From assembly GCF_001039355.2 (NCBI RefSeq), contig NW_019775436.1:816375-871021 (forward strand): DNA of 54,647 nt. The letters are read 5' to 3'. The position numbers and the translations under genes are program-made. Of this stretch, positions 18,453 through 30,620 are shown piece after piece. Source of the stretch: Lingula anatina. Its lineage: Eukaryota; Brachiopoda; Lingulata; Lingulida; Lingulidae. The notes under the pieces were generated by a model. That model was not told the DNA's origin. It saw only the letters and a list, made by a program, of their open reading frames with translations, and searched no databases. Position 1 is the first letter of the stretch. Each line of letters begins with the position of its first letter.

Positions 18453-18970
18453 GCTTGTTTCACGGCTCACGTTAGATAAACGTTGTTGTCTTTAAATTAT
18501 GTTGTTTCGCAAGGTTGTAAATACAACACCGTTATATTCTTTCACGTTATTAATTCACTTCTTTCTAGTTAGATTCCGCGCCGCCTTCTTTCCATTTCTA
18601 AATCTATCTCATGCAATCTCTAGCGGCTTTCTCCCAGTTTACATTACATTCCTTTGCGTAAGTACTATGTCAGTCAATTCAGTTTATCTACAAAATACTC
18701 CCCGCTCCAACTCACTTATAGCTATAAATCACCAACCCTACAATACATGTAACGAATAATAACAATAATATTGTGACGAAGTTGTTGACTTTATGTTGTA
18801 ACGCGTGGTAGTAAATGCAACGCCCTTGTATTCTATCAAGTTAATAATTAACTACTTTCCAATTGGTTTCTGCCCCCTCTTCTTTTAATTTTTATCTCTA
18901 CCTCAAAATTTTAAACGACCTCCTCACCGTTTTCATTACATTCCTTTTTAAGTGCTATGAAGACGTCAAT
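18453..18970. repeat. Mosaic block A followed by related block B
   Basis: Block A (TATGTTGTTTCGCAAGGTTG ... ACAACACCGTTATATTC) is followed about 300 bases later by a diverged version, B (GACTTTATGTTGTAACGCG ... GCAACGCCCTTGTATTC). The A/B pair recurs at 27780-28460, and B alone at 29360, 30628 and 32230. Confidence 0.65.
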
Positions 18971-18979
18971 TAATTAATA

Positions 18980-19053
18980 TAAATGACTGTCTATCTATCT
19001 AAAGACATATGTAAATATCTCGTGAAAAAAAATCTGTCGCCTTGATAGAGGGT
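18980..19053. mobile_element. TACCCTCTACC-family MITE, right half only
   Basis: Contains TGACTGTCTATCTATCTAAA, then the internal ATCTCGTGAAA segment and the right terminus GATAGAGGGTA. The left terminus is missing. Confidence 0.6.
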
Positions 19054-20050
19054 AGGTGGTCTGAGAGGCCATAGAACTGTGTACCACACTGGAGTGAGCC
19101 TTGCTCAACACCAACCACGCCTCACCGGCCATTTCAGAAAAAAATTGAATCCATGTTGTCCATATATTCGTTTATACCAATCAATGAAAAAGTAGTCGCC
19201 TCACCTGTAGAACTGAAGAGCGCGTTTCCCCGGATCCCTCCTTTTTTCATCTGCTCGTTTCTTACAAATCACAGTCCACGTACGCAAATTCAAAATAAAT
19301 GAAATTGCCCTAAAAAGCAAATAACTTACACCAAAATGTGACCACAAACAAGTGTGAAGAGTCAGAGAAATGAAGAAAAGCTTCCTGCAGAAAGCACAGC
19401 TAGCTTACCACTGGACTCTCAAGACTTTCCCGTTAAACTAAACCAGGTGTACCTAAGTTGAGTGACACATGTCAATGAGGCAACGAATCTTTTCAACAAA
19501 CTTTTTGTCATGGTATTAAACCACGGCTGGCAAGTAAAGACTCGACCGTGCTGTATTTTCTCGTATTGTGCACGTGTGGCAGCACGGTTAATGTATATAA
19601 TAAGGAAGGTCAACGGAGTCATTGGCGTGGTGACAATAATAGAAAATTGTTGCATTCTTCCTTCTTTGACAGCGCCTTCAAAAGGTATCCGATGTCACAT
19701 TACTGTCATGAACCTTCATAAAAATAACTTTTCCACTCTTGAGACTTACCTGTTGACATGAAGCAGGAATTTATTTATTAGCCTCATTATTAATATGCAC
19801 CGTTGCTGCAATGTAAGTAGAATGGGGTGTTTGTTTGGTTTATGAAAGATAAAAATGTTATTAAATACAGGCTCAAAGCCCGAGGAAAACGCAACAAATT
19901 TGTCCGCTTCAACAACTTTTTATGACGTGATAGAGGGGTGGAGTGGTATTTTCATAGCTAAATCAGGCTTGAAAATTGTCAAACTAATTAACCTGCGCCC
20001 CAAGTGGCATGGGAATGTGGTGTTTCACGGACAACGTCAAATATTAGACT
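19053..20050. repeat. Mosaic repeat block with GGCCATAGAACTGTG motif; no gene
   Basis: Starts GTGGTCTGAGAGGCCATAGA, also found at 28470, 29551, 30830, 32428 and 35345. It then carries AATCACAGTCCACGTACG and TGTGAAGAGTCAGA segments shared with the other blocks. The short open frames across it are not conserved in frame between copies. Confidence 0.55.
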
Positions 20051-20119
20051 ATTAGTGCGCCAAAGCAACATCGTTGTATTCTTTCATGTTATTTATTAAC
20101 CTCTTCCCTTGCTTTACTT

Positions 20120-22436
20120 GCGCTGAGACCGAGACGGTCGCCGATTATTGTTTACGGGGTACGGGCAACCCTCACAGCAGAAGCTTGCCAGGGTGTTTAC
20201 AGTGTTACGGTCTTTCCTCGCCGCGCTGGGAGGCCGAGTTGACCGCCGCTACCAGTCACAGGCAGCCTGCACAGCGGAAGCCGGGAATGGAGTTTAAGTG
20301 GGGGTGGGGGTGGGGGAATAAGGGTGAGGTTGAAGAGGGGGAAGGGGCCCCCGGGGCCTCCCTTTGTAGTTTGAAATATAATTTTTAATTTTATTGCATT
20401 TTTGAAAAGGATTCTGATGCCGAGAAACCAGTGTCGTTTTTTCACAAACCATTCTGGCAACCAGAAACTAGTGTCGTTTTCGAAAAACTATTCTGGCAAC
20501 TATAAAGTAGTGTCGCTTCTCAAAAACGATTCTGAGAGAAGCCAGAATTGTTTTGCAAAGAAAAACAGGTAAGGGGTGGACAGAGGGAAAGGCAACCGGC
20601 GTGCTACTGCAACCAGGTAACCCTCATCTCGGAAGCCGGCAATATGTTACAAACTCTCCGCGCCGTGTGCTAAGACCGAGACGCCCGCTGATAAGCGTCT
20701 ATTTATAACAGCTACGGATTTTTGAGGAATATAAAAAAGGCGAGTATTTTTTGTTCTGTTTTATGGTCATTTTTCAACTTTTGGGACTTTGGAGTCACTT
20801 CTAATTCCAAATCTTTACCAGAGATGAATAACTCCTTTATATTTTTTAAACCTAATAAGTAAAATACTTGCTTCCTATTGTGTAATGTGGCGTCATTTTT
20901 ATTAACCACCGTGCTGTCTCTTCTATGTAAAGAAGCGATCTGCTGTTGCCTTCTGTTCTCGCGCGTATCACGCGTTGTGTCGAGTGACGAACATGCGCAA
21001 GTTTTTATTGGTCTATTCTGGAGTAGTAGGAGGAGCGACTGGCGGGTGTATACATCAGCTTATAACACTTATGAGACACAATTTGTGGCTCAGGAAGCGA
21101 CTCCAAAATCCTTGCATATAAATGAGATTATTTCAAAATCTTTATGTACAGCGCACAAGTAGCCCTCACTGCGAAAGCCGGGCAAGATGTTAAGATTGGC
21201 GGGAGAAGGCGGGGTTGAGGGTAAGGTTGGGTTAGATGCCTAAATATCAGTGTCGTTTTTTGATAAACGATTCTGGCATCCAGAAACTTGTTTTGTTCTT
21301 CAAAAACGATTCTAAGAAGCCATAATAGTTTTTACGGGGAGAAACAGGAGTGGACGGGGGAGAGGCAACGCGCGATTATCGTCTACCGTGACCAGGATAC
21401 CTTCACTGCAGAAGTCGGAAAGGATGTTATACGCTCTCTTCTCGCCGTGCGCTGAGACCGAGACGGTACCTAGCGGTCAACGAAATAGGTGTCTTTTTTA
21501 AAAAACGATTCAGGTAACGAGAAACTAGTGCCGTTTTTTAAAAACGATTCTGAGAAGCCAGAATCTTTTTTTTCAATAAAATAAAAAATTGTACCTCAAA
21601 CTACAAAGGCCCTGGAGGCCCTTCCCCCTTCTCACTCTCTTCCGCCCACCCCCAACCCCACCTAAACACCCTTCACGGCTTTCGCTGTAAAGGCGGCCTG
21701 TGCCTCGTAGAGGCGGTCATCTAGTCTTCAGCGCACGGCCAGAAAAAAAACGAAACTCCCTGAATACCCTGCCCGGCATCGACGGTGAAAGCTGCTTGTG
21801 CGCCGCTGATGCGGATCAGCGGCCGTCTAGGCCTACCCACGCGGCCGAGAGAGACCGTTATATTCTACACAGTTTCCGCGGTGAAGGCTACCTGTACGCC
21901 GTAGGCAATGATCGGCGACCGTCTCGATCTCAGCGCACGACGAGGAGAGACCGTAACACCCTGTCCGGCTTTCACAGAGAGAGTTACCTGGTCGCCGTAC
22001 ACGCACACCTCTGGTTCTCTCTCCCTCTGCCCACCCCTGTTTTTCTCCGCAAAAACGATTCTGGCTTCACAGAATCGTTTTTGAAAAGCGACACTAGTTT
22101 CTGGTTGCCAGAATCGTTTTTCAAAAAACGACACTGGTTTCTGAGCATCAGAATCGTCTTTCAAAAATTCAATAAAATCAAAAATTATACTTCAAACTAA
22201 AAACGGAGACCCCGGGGTCCCCTTCCCCCTATTCACTCTCACCCTTATTTCCCCACCCCCACTTAAGCCCCATTCCCTGCTTCCGCCTGCGACTGGTAGA
22301 GGCGGTCAAATCGACCTCCCAGCACAGCAAGGTAAGACCGTAACTACTAACAGCGTAAACAGCCTGGCAAGCTACCGCGATGAGGGTTGCCTGTACGCCG
22401 TAGGAAATAATCGGCGACCGTCTCGGTCTCAGCGCA
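20120..22436. mobile_element. Large fold-back inverted repeat with GC-rich subrepeats
   Basis: The left arm (20120-20696) and right arm (22436-21918) are reverse complements at roughly 80% by eye, with about 1.2 kb between them. Arms contain GCTGAGACCGAGACGGTCGC, GAGGCCGAGTTGACCGCC, AAGTGGGGGTGGGG and an AAACCAGTGTCGTTTTTT / AACGATTCTGGCAACCAGAA palindromic segment. Further partial modules lie in the middle (21170-21580 and 21590-21720). GC-rich subrepeats (ACCGTAACACCCTGCCCGGC) recur. The shape fits a fold-back DNA element; short open frames within it are repeat translations. Confidence 0.65.
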
Positions 22437-22539
22437 CGTCGACAAGAGACCGTAACACCCTGCCCGGCTTTCACGGTGAGGGTTACCTAGTCGCGGTATG
22501 CGCTCACCGCTGCTTGCTTCTTCTTCCGTCCACCCAAGT

Positions 22540-22640
22540 TTCTCTCCGCAAATACGATTTTGGCTTCTCAGAATCGTTTTTGAAAAACGACACTAGTTTC
22601 TGGTTGCCAGGTTCGTTTTTGAAAAACGAAACTAGAAACT
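22540..22640. repeat. Additional AACGATTCTGG-type palindromic module
   Basis: GGCTTCTCAGAATCGTTTTT and CACTAGTTTCTGGTTGCCAG match the terminal modules inside the fold-back element, so the element or a neighbouring copy extends to about 22640. Confidence 0.55.
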
Positions 22641-22659
22641 AGACACTAACTTCAGCGCT

Positions 22660-23095
22660 CTGGCTAAGGAAGCGAGCAAAGGCAACAACTCCACACGAAA
22701 GTCACAACACCAAACGAACTCGCAACACCACACACGAAACTGAACACAGCAATGAGCACACGTTTTCCCACCCTCTAATACCACGTTACTCTTGTCGTCC
22801 CCTTACACATTTATAAAGCTATCCAAGGGAATTACAGCACCCCGGACAAAAAGATAAAACTCAAGCATGTCACATGGACAAAATGGTATCAGGTGTATCG
22901 AACTCTAGCTCTTATCAAAAATAAAACCTATGTAGTCTTGTATATGGCATGATATGTGTTGCAATATTTAATAAATATCTCTATATTTTCATGCAAATGG
23001 AAATCAAATATTAAGTCTCCGCTCTCAGAGTAAGCACCTGCCATCTTAAACGATAACCATTTGCTTTTTTAATTAGGCACGTGGAGTGTCAAGAT
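22660..23095. repeat. Mosaic repeat block, related to 26880-27540 and 31785-31960
   Basis: Contains CACACGAAAGTCACAACACC, ACACGAAACTGAACACAGCA, GGGAATTACAGCACCCCGGA and TGGCATGATATGTGTTGCAA, in the same order as at 26880-27450. At 27011 the second copy is interrupted by a GATCGA-type element. Confidence 0.65.
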
Positions 23096-23121
23096 AGAAT
23101 GGTAATAGAGGAAATTGTTTT

Positions 23122-23407
23122 AAGCTATTCCCTCAAAGAGCCAAATTAGACTTGAGAAAATACAGCTTCACTGTGCGTACAACACAAATATGGAATAGCC
23201 TACCCGATCAAGTTGTCAGGGCAAAAAGCCTCAACTCTTCTAAGAACAGATTAGACAAGTGGTGGGATGACCAGGAAATCAAATATGACAATTATAGGTC
23301 CGAAATCAACATCATCGGAAGTCACAAGTTAGTTTTGGAGGAAGAGTCCGATAAAGAGGATCCAGTAGGAACCTGAATCGGAAATCAACGCTAATCTAAT
23401 CTAATCT
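23122..23407 (+). pseudogene. LINE (CR1/L2-like) ORF2 C-terminus and tail
   Basis: The open frame reads KLFPQRAKLDLRKYSFTVRT, then WNSLPDQVVRAKSLNSSKN and RLDKWWDD, ending at 23376. K-L-F...R-x-x-L-D-x-R-K-x-x-F...R...I-W-N-x-L-P...V-V-x-A...N...K-x-R-L-D-K-x-W is the C-terminal region after the reverse transcriptase in CR1/L2-type LINEs. It ends with a (CTAAT)n tail at about 23393-23407, as for a 5'-truncated insertion. Confidence 0.72.
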
Positions 23408-23409
23408 TA

Positions 23410-25010
23410 ACATGCCGACAACTGGACGATCATTGAGCATTCATTCTGATACAAAAACAATGCTCGTGTCTCCTTATTAAGACCACAGCGATGCCAAATT
23501 TTAGTTGCAGAAAGAACGCAGAAAGAACGCCGTCCAGTGTAAAGGGGGTATAACGCATCTCGGGATGTATAGCCAGGGGATATTAATATTGAATAGGTAT
23601 TCACATTTTTTCATAATGTACATCTTGAATTTATGTAATTATTTATGTAATCATTTCTTTATGAGTATAAATTTATTCATTTCTTTATATTAAAATGGCT
23701 ATTTTTGTAATTTCCTTTTAGGCCACCACAAATAAACTACAAATAAAGCACGAATAAGTCAATCGCTTGTTTGTTCTGTTGTAACATTTAGGTCCCTGTG
23801 CAAATAACCAATTCAATCAAACGAAAATATCCCGTTATTGAATTTATACGACTGGCTTCTAATATCAAAGCGATCGTGTTCCACAAGGAACAATACTCGT
23901 ATGTATAGGGTACTACTTGAAGTGAAATTATGAAAATATTGTGCTGAAGGTGTTTATTCGTGCGTTCTAAGCTACAGTAATACTATCAAAACTAACATTG
24001 ACTTTTTTATTTTTTTCTCATTGAGTGCCAGTTTTTTTTAAGCACCAGACAAGTGGGGCAAGGTGAAGGTTAACAGAATTTGACCTTATTGGGCTGAGAT
24101 ACTTGCCTGAAGACCCTTTTAACTTCTGCCAAATGTTATCCCCCTACAGAAAACTATTTCAGTTACTTAGTCCCTAACCAACAATGAAATTAATTTAAAA
24201 AGTCTTGAATGCAAATCGAAACTGTTGGAAGCAAAAATGTTTTACGATTGTGTAGCCAGGAAATAGAAGAATTTGCGTCGATGTTGCAAAATTTTTAGGG
24301 AAAAGGCAACGCCAGTGTTTTAATTTATGGGAGGCCCCTTGTCCAAATTTTTAGTAATTATCAACAATAATATCTAAGGTTCTCTACTAGTGGAGATATA
24401 AGGCAGTTATTTTTGTAGGGTTAGCTTTTAGGTCCTGCTAGCCGGATTTCCACCCCCTATAAATCAGGGTCTGCCGGCCACACCTCGCAACTCAAATTGT
24501 CTGTCAGTATCTATTTAGTATACCTGAGACCATGCTGAAAGACCCCCAATAGGGTTCTAAGGGTTCCCCTAAAAAGTCCCGCTAGCTGGGTTTGAGTGGC
24601 CTATGTTTTGGACCCCCCCCCCCCCGACCACACCCACCACTGGAAATCCGGCAGACTGCAATTTTCATACATAGGTAAAACTGACACACTGTCGTGTGAC
24701 TGTCTCACGATCTTTCTTAGACTTCGAAACAGTATTAAAGAGCAATATTTTGCCAGCCACATACGTGCAGCCGTTTGTCGTGAAAAGGTCGTCAAGCACA
24801 AGAAGGTGTGTTTGGTAAAATGCCCACTTTTGAAATTGCAGGTTACGGGCCTGTACATTCTCACTAACTGTAAATTGTAAAAATGTCTGTTTGGTCCCTC
24901 TTTCTCAATCTTATAAAAAGAGATTACGTGGGTATGTTAAAATGTTACGTCCTAGACATGCGTTCACACTCGTTTCAATAGTCCAAGACATGGGCAAAGC
25001 GACAAAAAGG
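23410..25010. other. Intergenic DNA; no gene seen
   Basis: AT-rich single-copy-looking sequence with a poly-C run at 24614-24625. Short open frames on both strands (for example around 24600-24880) overlap each other and show no recognisable domain. Confidence 0.5.
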
Positions 25011-25024
25011 GGACCTACAGGTAC

Positions 25025-26010
25025 AGGTAAATACTCTCTACCGGGACCCACAGATAGATTTTTATAGACTACCTAAAATTCAAAGACACGCACCTGCGTC
25101 TTTCTTGTTAATTTTTCTTTTCTCCTGCAATTATATTAGTTTGGATATATTGATCATATATATATTCGTTTATAGGTGAAAAAGTATTCGCCTCACCTGT
25201 AGAATTGTTAAAGTTTCCCCGGATCTCCTACTTCGTTTTTCACCGCTCGTTGTTTATAAATCACAGTCCACGCAAACAAATTCCACATAAAGATATTGTC
25301 CTAAATTCCCGATGGTGAATGTTGCCGTTTTAATCATCTGTGATAGAACGTTCAAGAAGTATTAATTCGTATGCAATTCTACCGTCAGTCACTCACACTT
25401 GTGATAAAATACGAGTTGCTGTACAATAATATTATGTCTCGCCCACCTGGATTTAACGGCCTCTGATTGGCTCGCGTTGCATTGAGTAAATACATTGTCG
25501 AATCCAAAACCTCTTTGTGTGGTATTTTCATTATTATTTGTAAATCGGAATTAGACGTTGCCACCTCACCATACATGACCCATACATGACTCAGAACAAT
25601 TGTGCCTATACAATTGATACAGAGGATTTGTATACAGGTATACAGGTGACTTTAATAAGCAGAGGATTTTCTTTTATATTCCGTGAAAAATACACTAAAT
25701 TTATATAAAATAATATCATGGTTGGCCAAAAAATTGTACGCACAGTACATCCGTGCGTATGCCTAGTTACGCCCATGTATATATATATAAAGACTAGAAA
25801 CCTTGGTGAGGACGATACGTTCTTGATGTGCATTTGAGTGCATAATTTTTCTCTGCACACTCCCAAGGCGAAGCAAGTAAAGGCCACAACTCACGATTCT
25901 ATGACTCAGTACTAAATTCTAAAATGATTCAACAACCTTCCTAAAATTTTTTTTTTCACTTTTGTGAATCGACTAGCCCAAAGGTTACCTGAGTATATAG
26001 CTACCGCATG
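25025..26010. repeat. Mosaic repeat block, related to 34435-35750
   Basis: CTCTCTACCGGGACCCACAG, TATTCGCCTCACCTGTAGAA, GTCCTAAATTCCCGATGGT and GGCCTCTGATTGGCTCGCGT recur at 34438-34460 and 35480-35700. No gene recognised. Confidence 0.55.
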
Positions 26011-26014
26011 CACA

Positions 26015-26147
26015 TACCCTCTACCAGAGCCACAGATTTTTTTTTCACTAGATATTCACAGATATGTCTCTAGTTAAATGTATGGTTAATCTCTGTACTG
26101 TCAGCAAAATATCCACAGAATAATAACTGTGGCCCTAGTAGAGGGTA
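26015..26147. mobile_element. TACCCTCTACC-family MITE, copy 4
   Basis: Both ends are recognisable (TACCCTCTACCAGAG and CCCTAGTAGAGGGTA). The left flank differs from that of the related copies at 29172 and 32049, so the left junction has been changed by recombination or assembly. The right flank (ATAAATCACCAACC) is shared. Confidence 0.75.
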
Positions 26148-26182
26148 ATAAATCACCAACCTTACAATACATGTAACGAACN

Positions 26183-26880
26183 TATCACCGACCTTAAGGC
26201 CCTTTGATTGAACAACCATATTTTCTCTCATATTTTAGTTTAGAGTTAAAAACTAAAATAGGATAGAAAATATGGTTACTTCTATCTATCTCCTTGTTCG
26301 AAGGCTTTATTACACGTTTCCTTTCCCGACTGCAAATGCGGGAAAACGCTTCTTTTTGTAACAAAATAAGGGTGACAGGTGATTAATTTCTCACGTCATG
26401 GGTAGAAGCTTGGATCAACATTTATTTAATTATTAAAAACATTGATTCTCGACCTCCGACTTATACTCATGATTTGCCCGGTTCTTTGGTTATTAATTAT
26501 TTAATTATGATTAAACCAAAACTGATAATTTCCTGGATCTATGAAGTGAAACGCTAATGTCACGTACAGAGACAAAAGCAATCACATTTCTCTACTTTTG
26601 GCAATGTGCTATTGTAGTAGCTCGGTCCATTTAACTTATTACACTGTATCTAAGCGACGCATGTCTATCTGTACACACTACGGAACGCTTTTTTTCCCGC
26701 GTGATCTGCTTAGCAGGTAAGCATATTTATATATACAAAGGCTAGACACCTTGGTGAGAACAGGGAATTATATTGGATATAATTCCCTGGTGAGAACGAC
26801 ACGTTCTTGCTGTGCATTTAATTTGAGTGTATAATCTGTCTTTGTATTCTGCTCAAGCAGACGCACACTCCCAAACGCAA
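26183..26880. other. Intergenic DNA; no gene seen
   Basis: Begins after the single N at 26182. It contains an imperfect inverted repeat near 26218-26275 (ATATTTTCTCTCATATTTTAG against CTAAAATAGGATAGAAAATAT) and segments shared with 31495-31740 (GACTTATACTCATGATTTGC, AGTAGCTCGGTCCATTTAAC). Confidence 0.5.
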
Positions 26881-27010
26881 GGCTACGGAAGCGAGTAAAG
26901 GTCACAACTCCACACGAAAGTCAAAACACCAAACGAACTGGCAACACCACACACGAAACTGAACACAGCACTGATCACATATTTTCCATCCTCTAATACC
27001 ACTTCAAGAT

Positions 27011-27217
27011 TCCATTCCCAGAGATTAGATCGATCCAACTAGATCGACCTAACTCCCTGGGGGTTCACGCTAAATAGCTGTCAGCGGGCACGAAAGTCAA
27101 TTACCCCCTTACGGCTTGTAGTAGGCGGGACGGGCATTTAAGCCGGATTGTCTGACAGTAATCTAGTGAGACTCCCCACGGGGATAGATTGATCTAAAAT
27201 CTATGGGAATGCGCCCT
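27011..27217. mobile_element. GATCGA-type inverted-repeat element, copy 2
   Basis: Shares ATTAGATCGAT...CCTAACTCCCTGGGGGTTCA, AGCTTGTAGTAGGCGGGACG and GACTCCCCACGGGGATAGAT with the other copies. The orientation is opposite to the 6380 copy. Confidence 0.7.
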
Positions 27218-27494
27218 AAGGCTGACACGTCACTCTTGTCGTCCCCTTACACATTTATAAATCTATCCAAGGGAATTACGGCACACCGGACAAAAAATAA
27301 AACTCAAGCATGTCACATGGACAAAATATATAGCTGTATCGAACCCTAGCTCTTGTCGCGAGTCTTGCAAAAATAAAACCTATATAGTCCAGTATGGCAT
27401 GATATGTGTTGCAATATTTAATAAATATCTCTATATTTTCTTGCAAATGGAAATCAAAGTCTACTGTATGTTCTTCGAGTGAGTATCTGCCATC

Positions 27495-28470
27495 TTAAAT
27501 TATAACCATTTACTTTTTGATTAGCACGTGGAGTGTCAAGATATCACTTTTTGCATAACGTGATAGGGTGTGTGTATGAGGGGGGGGGGGGGGTATTTGG
27601 TCACTGTCTTTTACTGACACCTCTCTGAAATTACACCAGGTGTGCCACTTACAGAATGGCTATTAAATAATACTTCGCAAGCATGTATGGGCTGGTCTTT
27701 TCAATAGGTATTTTCATAGGTTTGAAAAATGTACCAGCTAATAAACCTGCATCCCGAGTGGCACGGGAATGGAGCTGTTGCCTTTAACTTCTGTTGTTAT
27801 GCGAGGTAGTAAATACAACACCGTTATATTCATTCACGTTATTAATTCACTTCTTTTTAGTTAGATTCCGCGCCCCTTCTTTCCATTTCTATCGCTGTAT
27901 TCCCAGAGCTTTTAGGTCGATCTATCCCCGCGGGGAGTCTCACTAGATTACTGTCAGATAATCCGGCTTAAATGTCTGTCCCGCCTACTACAAGCTGTAA
28001 AGGGGGTAATTAACTTTCGTGTCCGCCAGGCTGACAGCTATTTAGCGTGAACCCCCAGGGAGTTAGGTCGATCTAAAGTAGATCGATCTAATCTCTGGAA
28101 AAGGGGTCTATATCTATCCCATGCAATCTGTAGCGGCCTTCTACCAGTTAACATTACATTCCTTTGCTTAAGTACTATAAGGATATGTCAATAAATTCAG
28201 TTTATCTACAAAATACTATCCGCTCTTACTCACTTATAGCTATAAATCACCAACATTACAATACACATGAATAATAATAATAATAATATTGTTGTAATAA
28301 AGTTGTCTTTAACTTATGTTTTAACGCTTGCTAGTTAATGCATCGACCTTATATTCAATCATATTAATTATTAACTACTTTCCAATTAGTTTCCGCCCCC
28401 TCTTCTTTTATTATTTTCTTTACCTCAAAGAATTTTAAGTGACCTCCTCCCCGTTTTCATTACGTAGAGG
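27495..28470. repeat. Mosaic blocks (GTGTCAAGATATCA, then A and B)
   Basis: Same order of blocks as 17840-18950, but with a GATCGA-type element inserted at 27898-28109 inside block A and a poly-G tract near 27580-27593. It provides an insertion-free reference for the MITE at 29172 (TATAAATCACCAAC at about 28243). Confidence 0.6.
27898..28109. mobile_element. GATCGA-type inverted-repeat element, copy 3
   Basis: Same element in the orientation of the 6380 copy (TATCCCCGCGGGGAGTCTC ... CCCCCAGGGAGTTAGGTCGA). It interrupts the duplicated block at TCTATCGCTGTA...TATATCTATCCCATGC; the related block at 18597 has TCTAAATCTATCTCATGC and no insert. Confidence 0.72.
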
Positions 28471-29165
28471 GCAGGTGGTCCGAGCGGTCATAGAACTGTG
28501 TACCACACTGGAGAGAGCCTTGCTCATCACCAACCACGCCTCACCGGCTAATTTAGAAAAATATTACATCCATATTGTTCATGTATTCGTTTATACCATT
28601 CAGTGAAAAATGATTCGCCTCACCTGTAGAATTGCTTCAGTTTTCCCCGGATCCCTCTTCTGTTATTCACCGTTCGTTGTTTACAAATACAGTCCACGTA
28701 CGAAAATTCAAAATAAACGAAATTGTCCTAAGAATCAAATAACTAACACCAAAGTGTCCACAAACAAGTGTAAAAAAGCCAGATAAATGAATCAAGGGCC
28801 CTACTGAGAGCACAGCTTTTCCGTTAAACTATAAATGAGTCCTTAATATCTGAATGGAGCGAGAAGCTCCAGAACTGATTGTTACTATAGCAATGAATAA
28901 TGATGGAAGCCTACGCATGCGTGTTTTAGACGCCCCTTTACATGCGAAAACGACAATGCCTATATGCCGAGTTTGTCTTTTACTACAGAGCTTTGAGAGC
29001 CGTAAATGACATGGCTGTGTCTCTTTCGCCACTTACTGAACTCCATAGATGCGAGATTGACACGACCCATGTCGCGAAATAAAACTCAAGCGTGCTAATG
29101 AACTACGAGGATATGTAATCAATTATCTACAAAATACTCCCCGATCTTACTCACTTATAGCTGTA
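28470..29165. repeat. Mosaic block with GGCCATAGAACTGTG-type motif; no gene
   Basis: Reads GGTGGTCCGAGCGGTCATAG at its start, the variant most like a tRNA A-box, then the shared AATTGTCCTAAGAA and AAACAAGTGT segments. No B-box and no downstream gene were found. Confidence 0.45.
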
Positions 29166-29169
29166 AATC

Positions 29170-30619
29170 ATTACCCTCTACAAGGACCACAGATTGAATT
29201 TTCACTAGATATTCACAGATATGTCTCTAGTTAAATGTATGGTTAATCTCTGTACTGTCAGCAAAATATCCACAGAATAATAACTGTGGCCCTAGTAGAG
29301 GGTAATAAATCACCAACCTTACAATACATGTAACGATTAATAACAATAATATTGTGACGAAGTTGTTGTCTTTAACTTATGTTGTACATAACGCCGTCAC
29401 GCGTGGTAGTAAATGCAACGCCCTTATATTCTGTCATGTTAATTATTAACTACTTTCCAATTAGTTCCTGCCCCCTCTTCTTTTAATTTTTATCTCTGCC
29501 CAAAAAAGCTAAAGAACCTCCAAAGAAACTCCTCCCGTTTTCATTACGTAGAGGGCAGGTGGTCTGAGAGGCCATAGAACTGTGTACCACACTGGAAAGA
29601 GCCTTGCTCATCACCAACCATGCCTCAGAAAAAAATTATTACATCCATATTGTTCATATATTCGTTTATACCAATCAATGAAAAAGTAGTCGCCTCACCT
29701 GTAGAACTGTTAACGTTTTTCCACGGATTCCTCCTTTGTTTTTCACTGCTGGTTGCTTACAAATCACAGTCCACCTACGAAAATTCAAATAAAAGAAGAA
29801 ATTGTCCTAAGAAGCAAAAAGTGTCCACAAACAAATGTGAAGAGCCAGAGAAATGAATTAAGCGTCCTACTGACAGCACAGCTAGCTTACATCAAGGAGT
29901 TATAACTCCTTGCTCACACTGACTAGTAGTTGGGTCATCTAATTATATATACTTCCACGAGGGACGATCCTTCTTATGTTATTCTTTTTATGTTTTGTTA
30001 CAGGTGCCAAAAGTCTAAATGTTGCCTTCTTTTTTCTTTGAGAGCGCCTTCAAAAGTTATCTGATGTCATATTACTGTTATCAACCTTCATAAAAAGAGT
30101 TTTTCCACTGGCGAGACTTTCCTGTTAAACTTAAAGAATTCATTTATGTAGCCTCGAGAGAACGTTATTTATTAAATACAGGCTAGAAATCTAAGGTTAC
30201 GGAACTTTCCATAAGGTGTCCGCTTCAGCAACTTTCCATAATGTAATAGAAGGGAGTGCTGGTATCTTCATAGCTAAACCAGGTTGAAAAACTAGAAAAC
30301 AAATAAAGCTGCGGAATGGGGTTGTCCACGGCGCACGTCTTATCAAAGCCAAAGCTGTTGCCTTTATCTTTTGTTGATAGTAAATACAACACCGTAAAAT
30401 ACTTTCACGTCATTTATTGATTTCTTTCCTGTTTACATTACAGTCCTTTGCTTTGCGAAAAAAATGAGAAAATGTCGATTCAGTTTCATTTAGTATTGTT
30501 AAAAGCTAGGAGATACGAAACCACTCTTTATTCACTCATGGCTGTCGATTATTACCCTTTTGATGGTCATTTGCTTTTTTTGGGATGTGAAAACTGTGCC
30601 TATAATATTTGACACCTTG
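29170..30619. repeat. ~2.87 kb-spaced duplicated block, copy 1
   Basis: Highly similar to 32047-33489, including the MITE, block B, the GGCCATAG motif and the CTTTTGATGGTCATTTGC segment. It stops at the N at 30620. Confidence 0.8.
29172..29304. mobile_element. TACCCTCTACC-family MITE, copy 5
   Basis: Ends are TACCCTCTAC and AGTAGAGGGTA. It sits between GTAAATCAT and ATAAATCAC, a diverged 9-bp duplication. Paralogous sequences at about 18720 and 28245 read ATAAATCACCAAC with no insertion. Confidence 0.78.
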
Positions 30620-30620
30620 N

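Noticed and set aside
21700-22200. 166-codon frame rich in Arg/Pro in the fold-back region
   Set aside because: Runs through GC-rich subrepeats that are open in several frames on both strands; no domain was recognised.
29620-29856. Open frame MPQKKIITSILFIYSFIPIN..., also at 32489-32695
   Set aside because: Lies in duplicated mosaic repeats. The third related copy (about 30824-31099) is out of frame at the start, so there is no evidence of selection on the protein.
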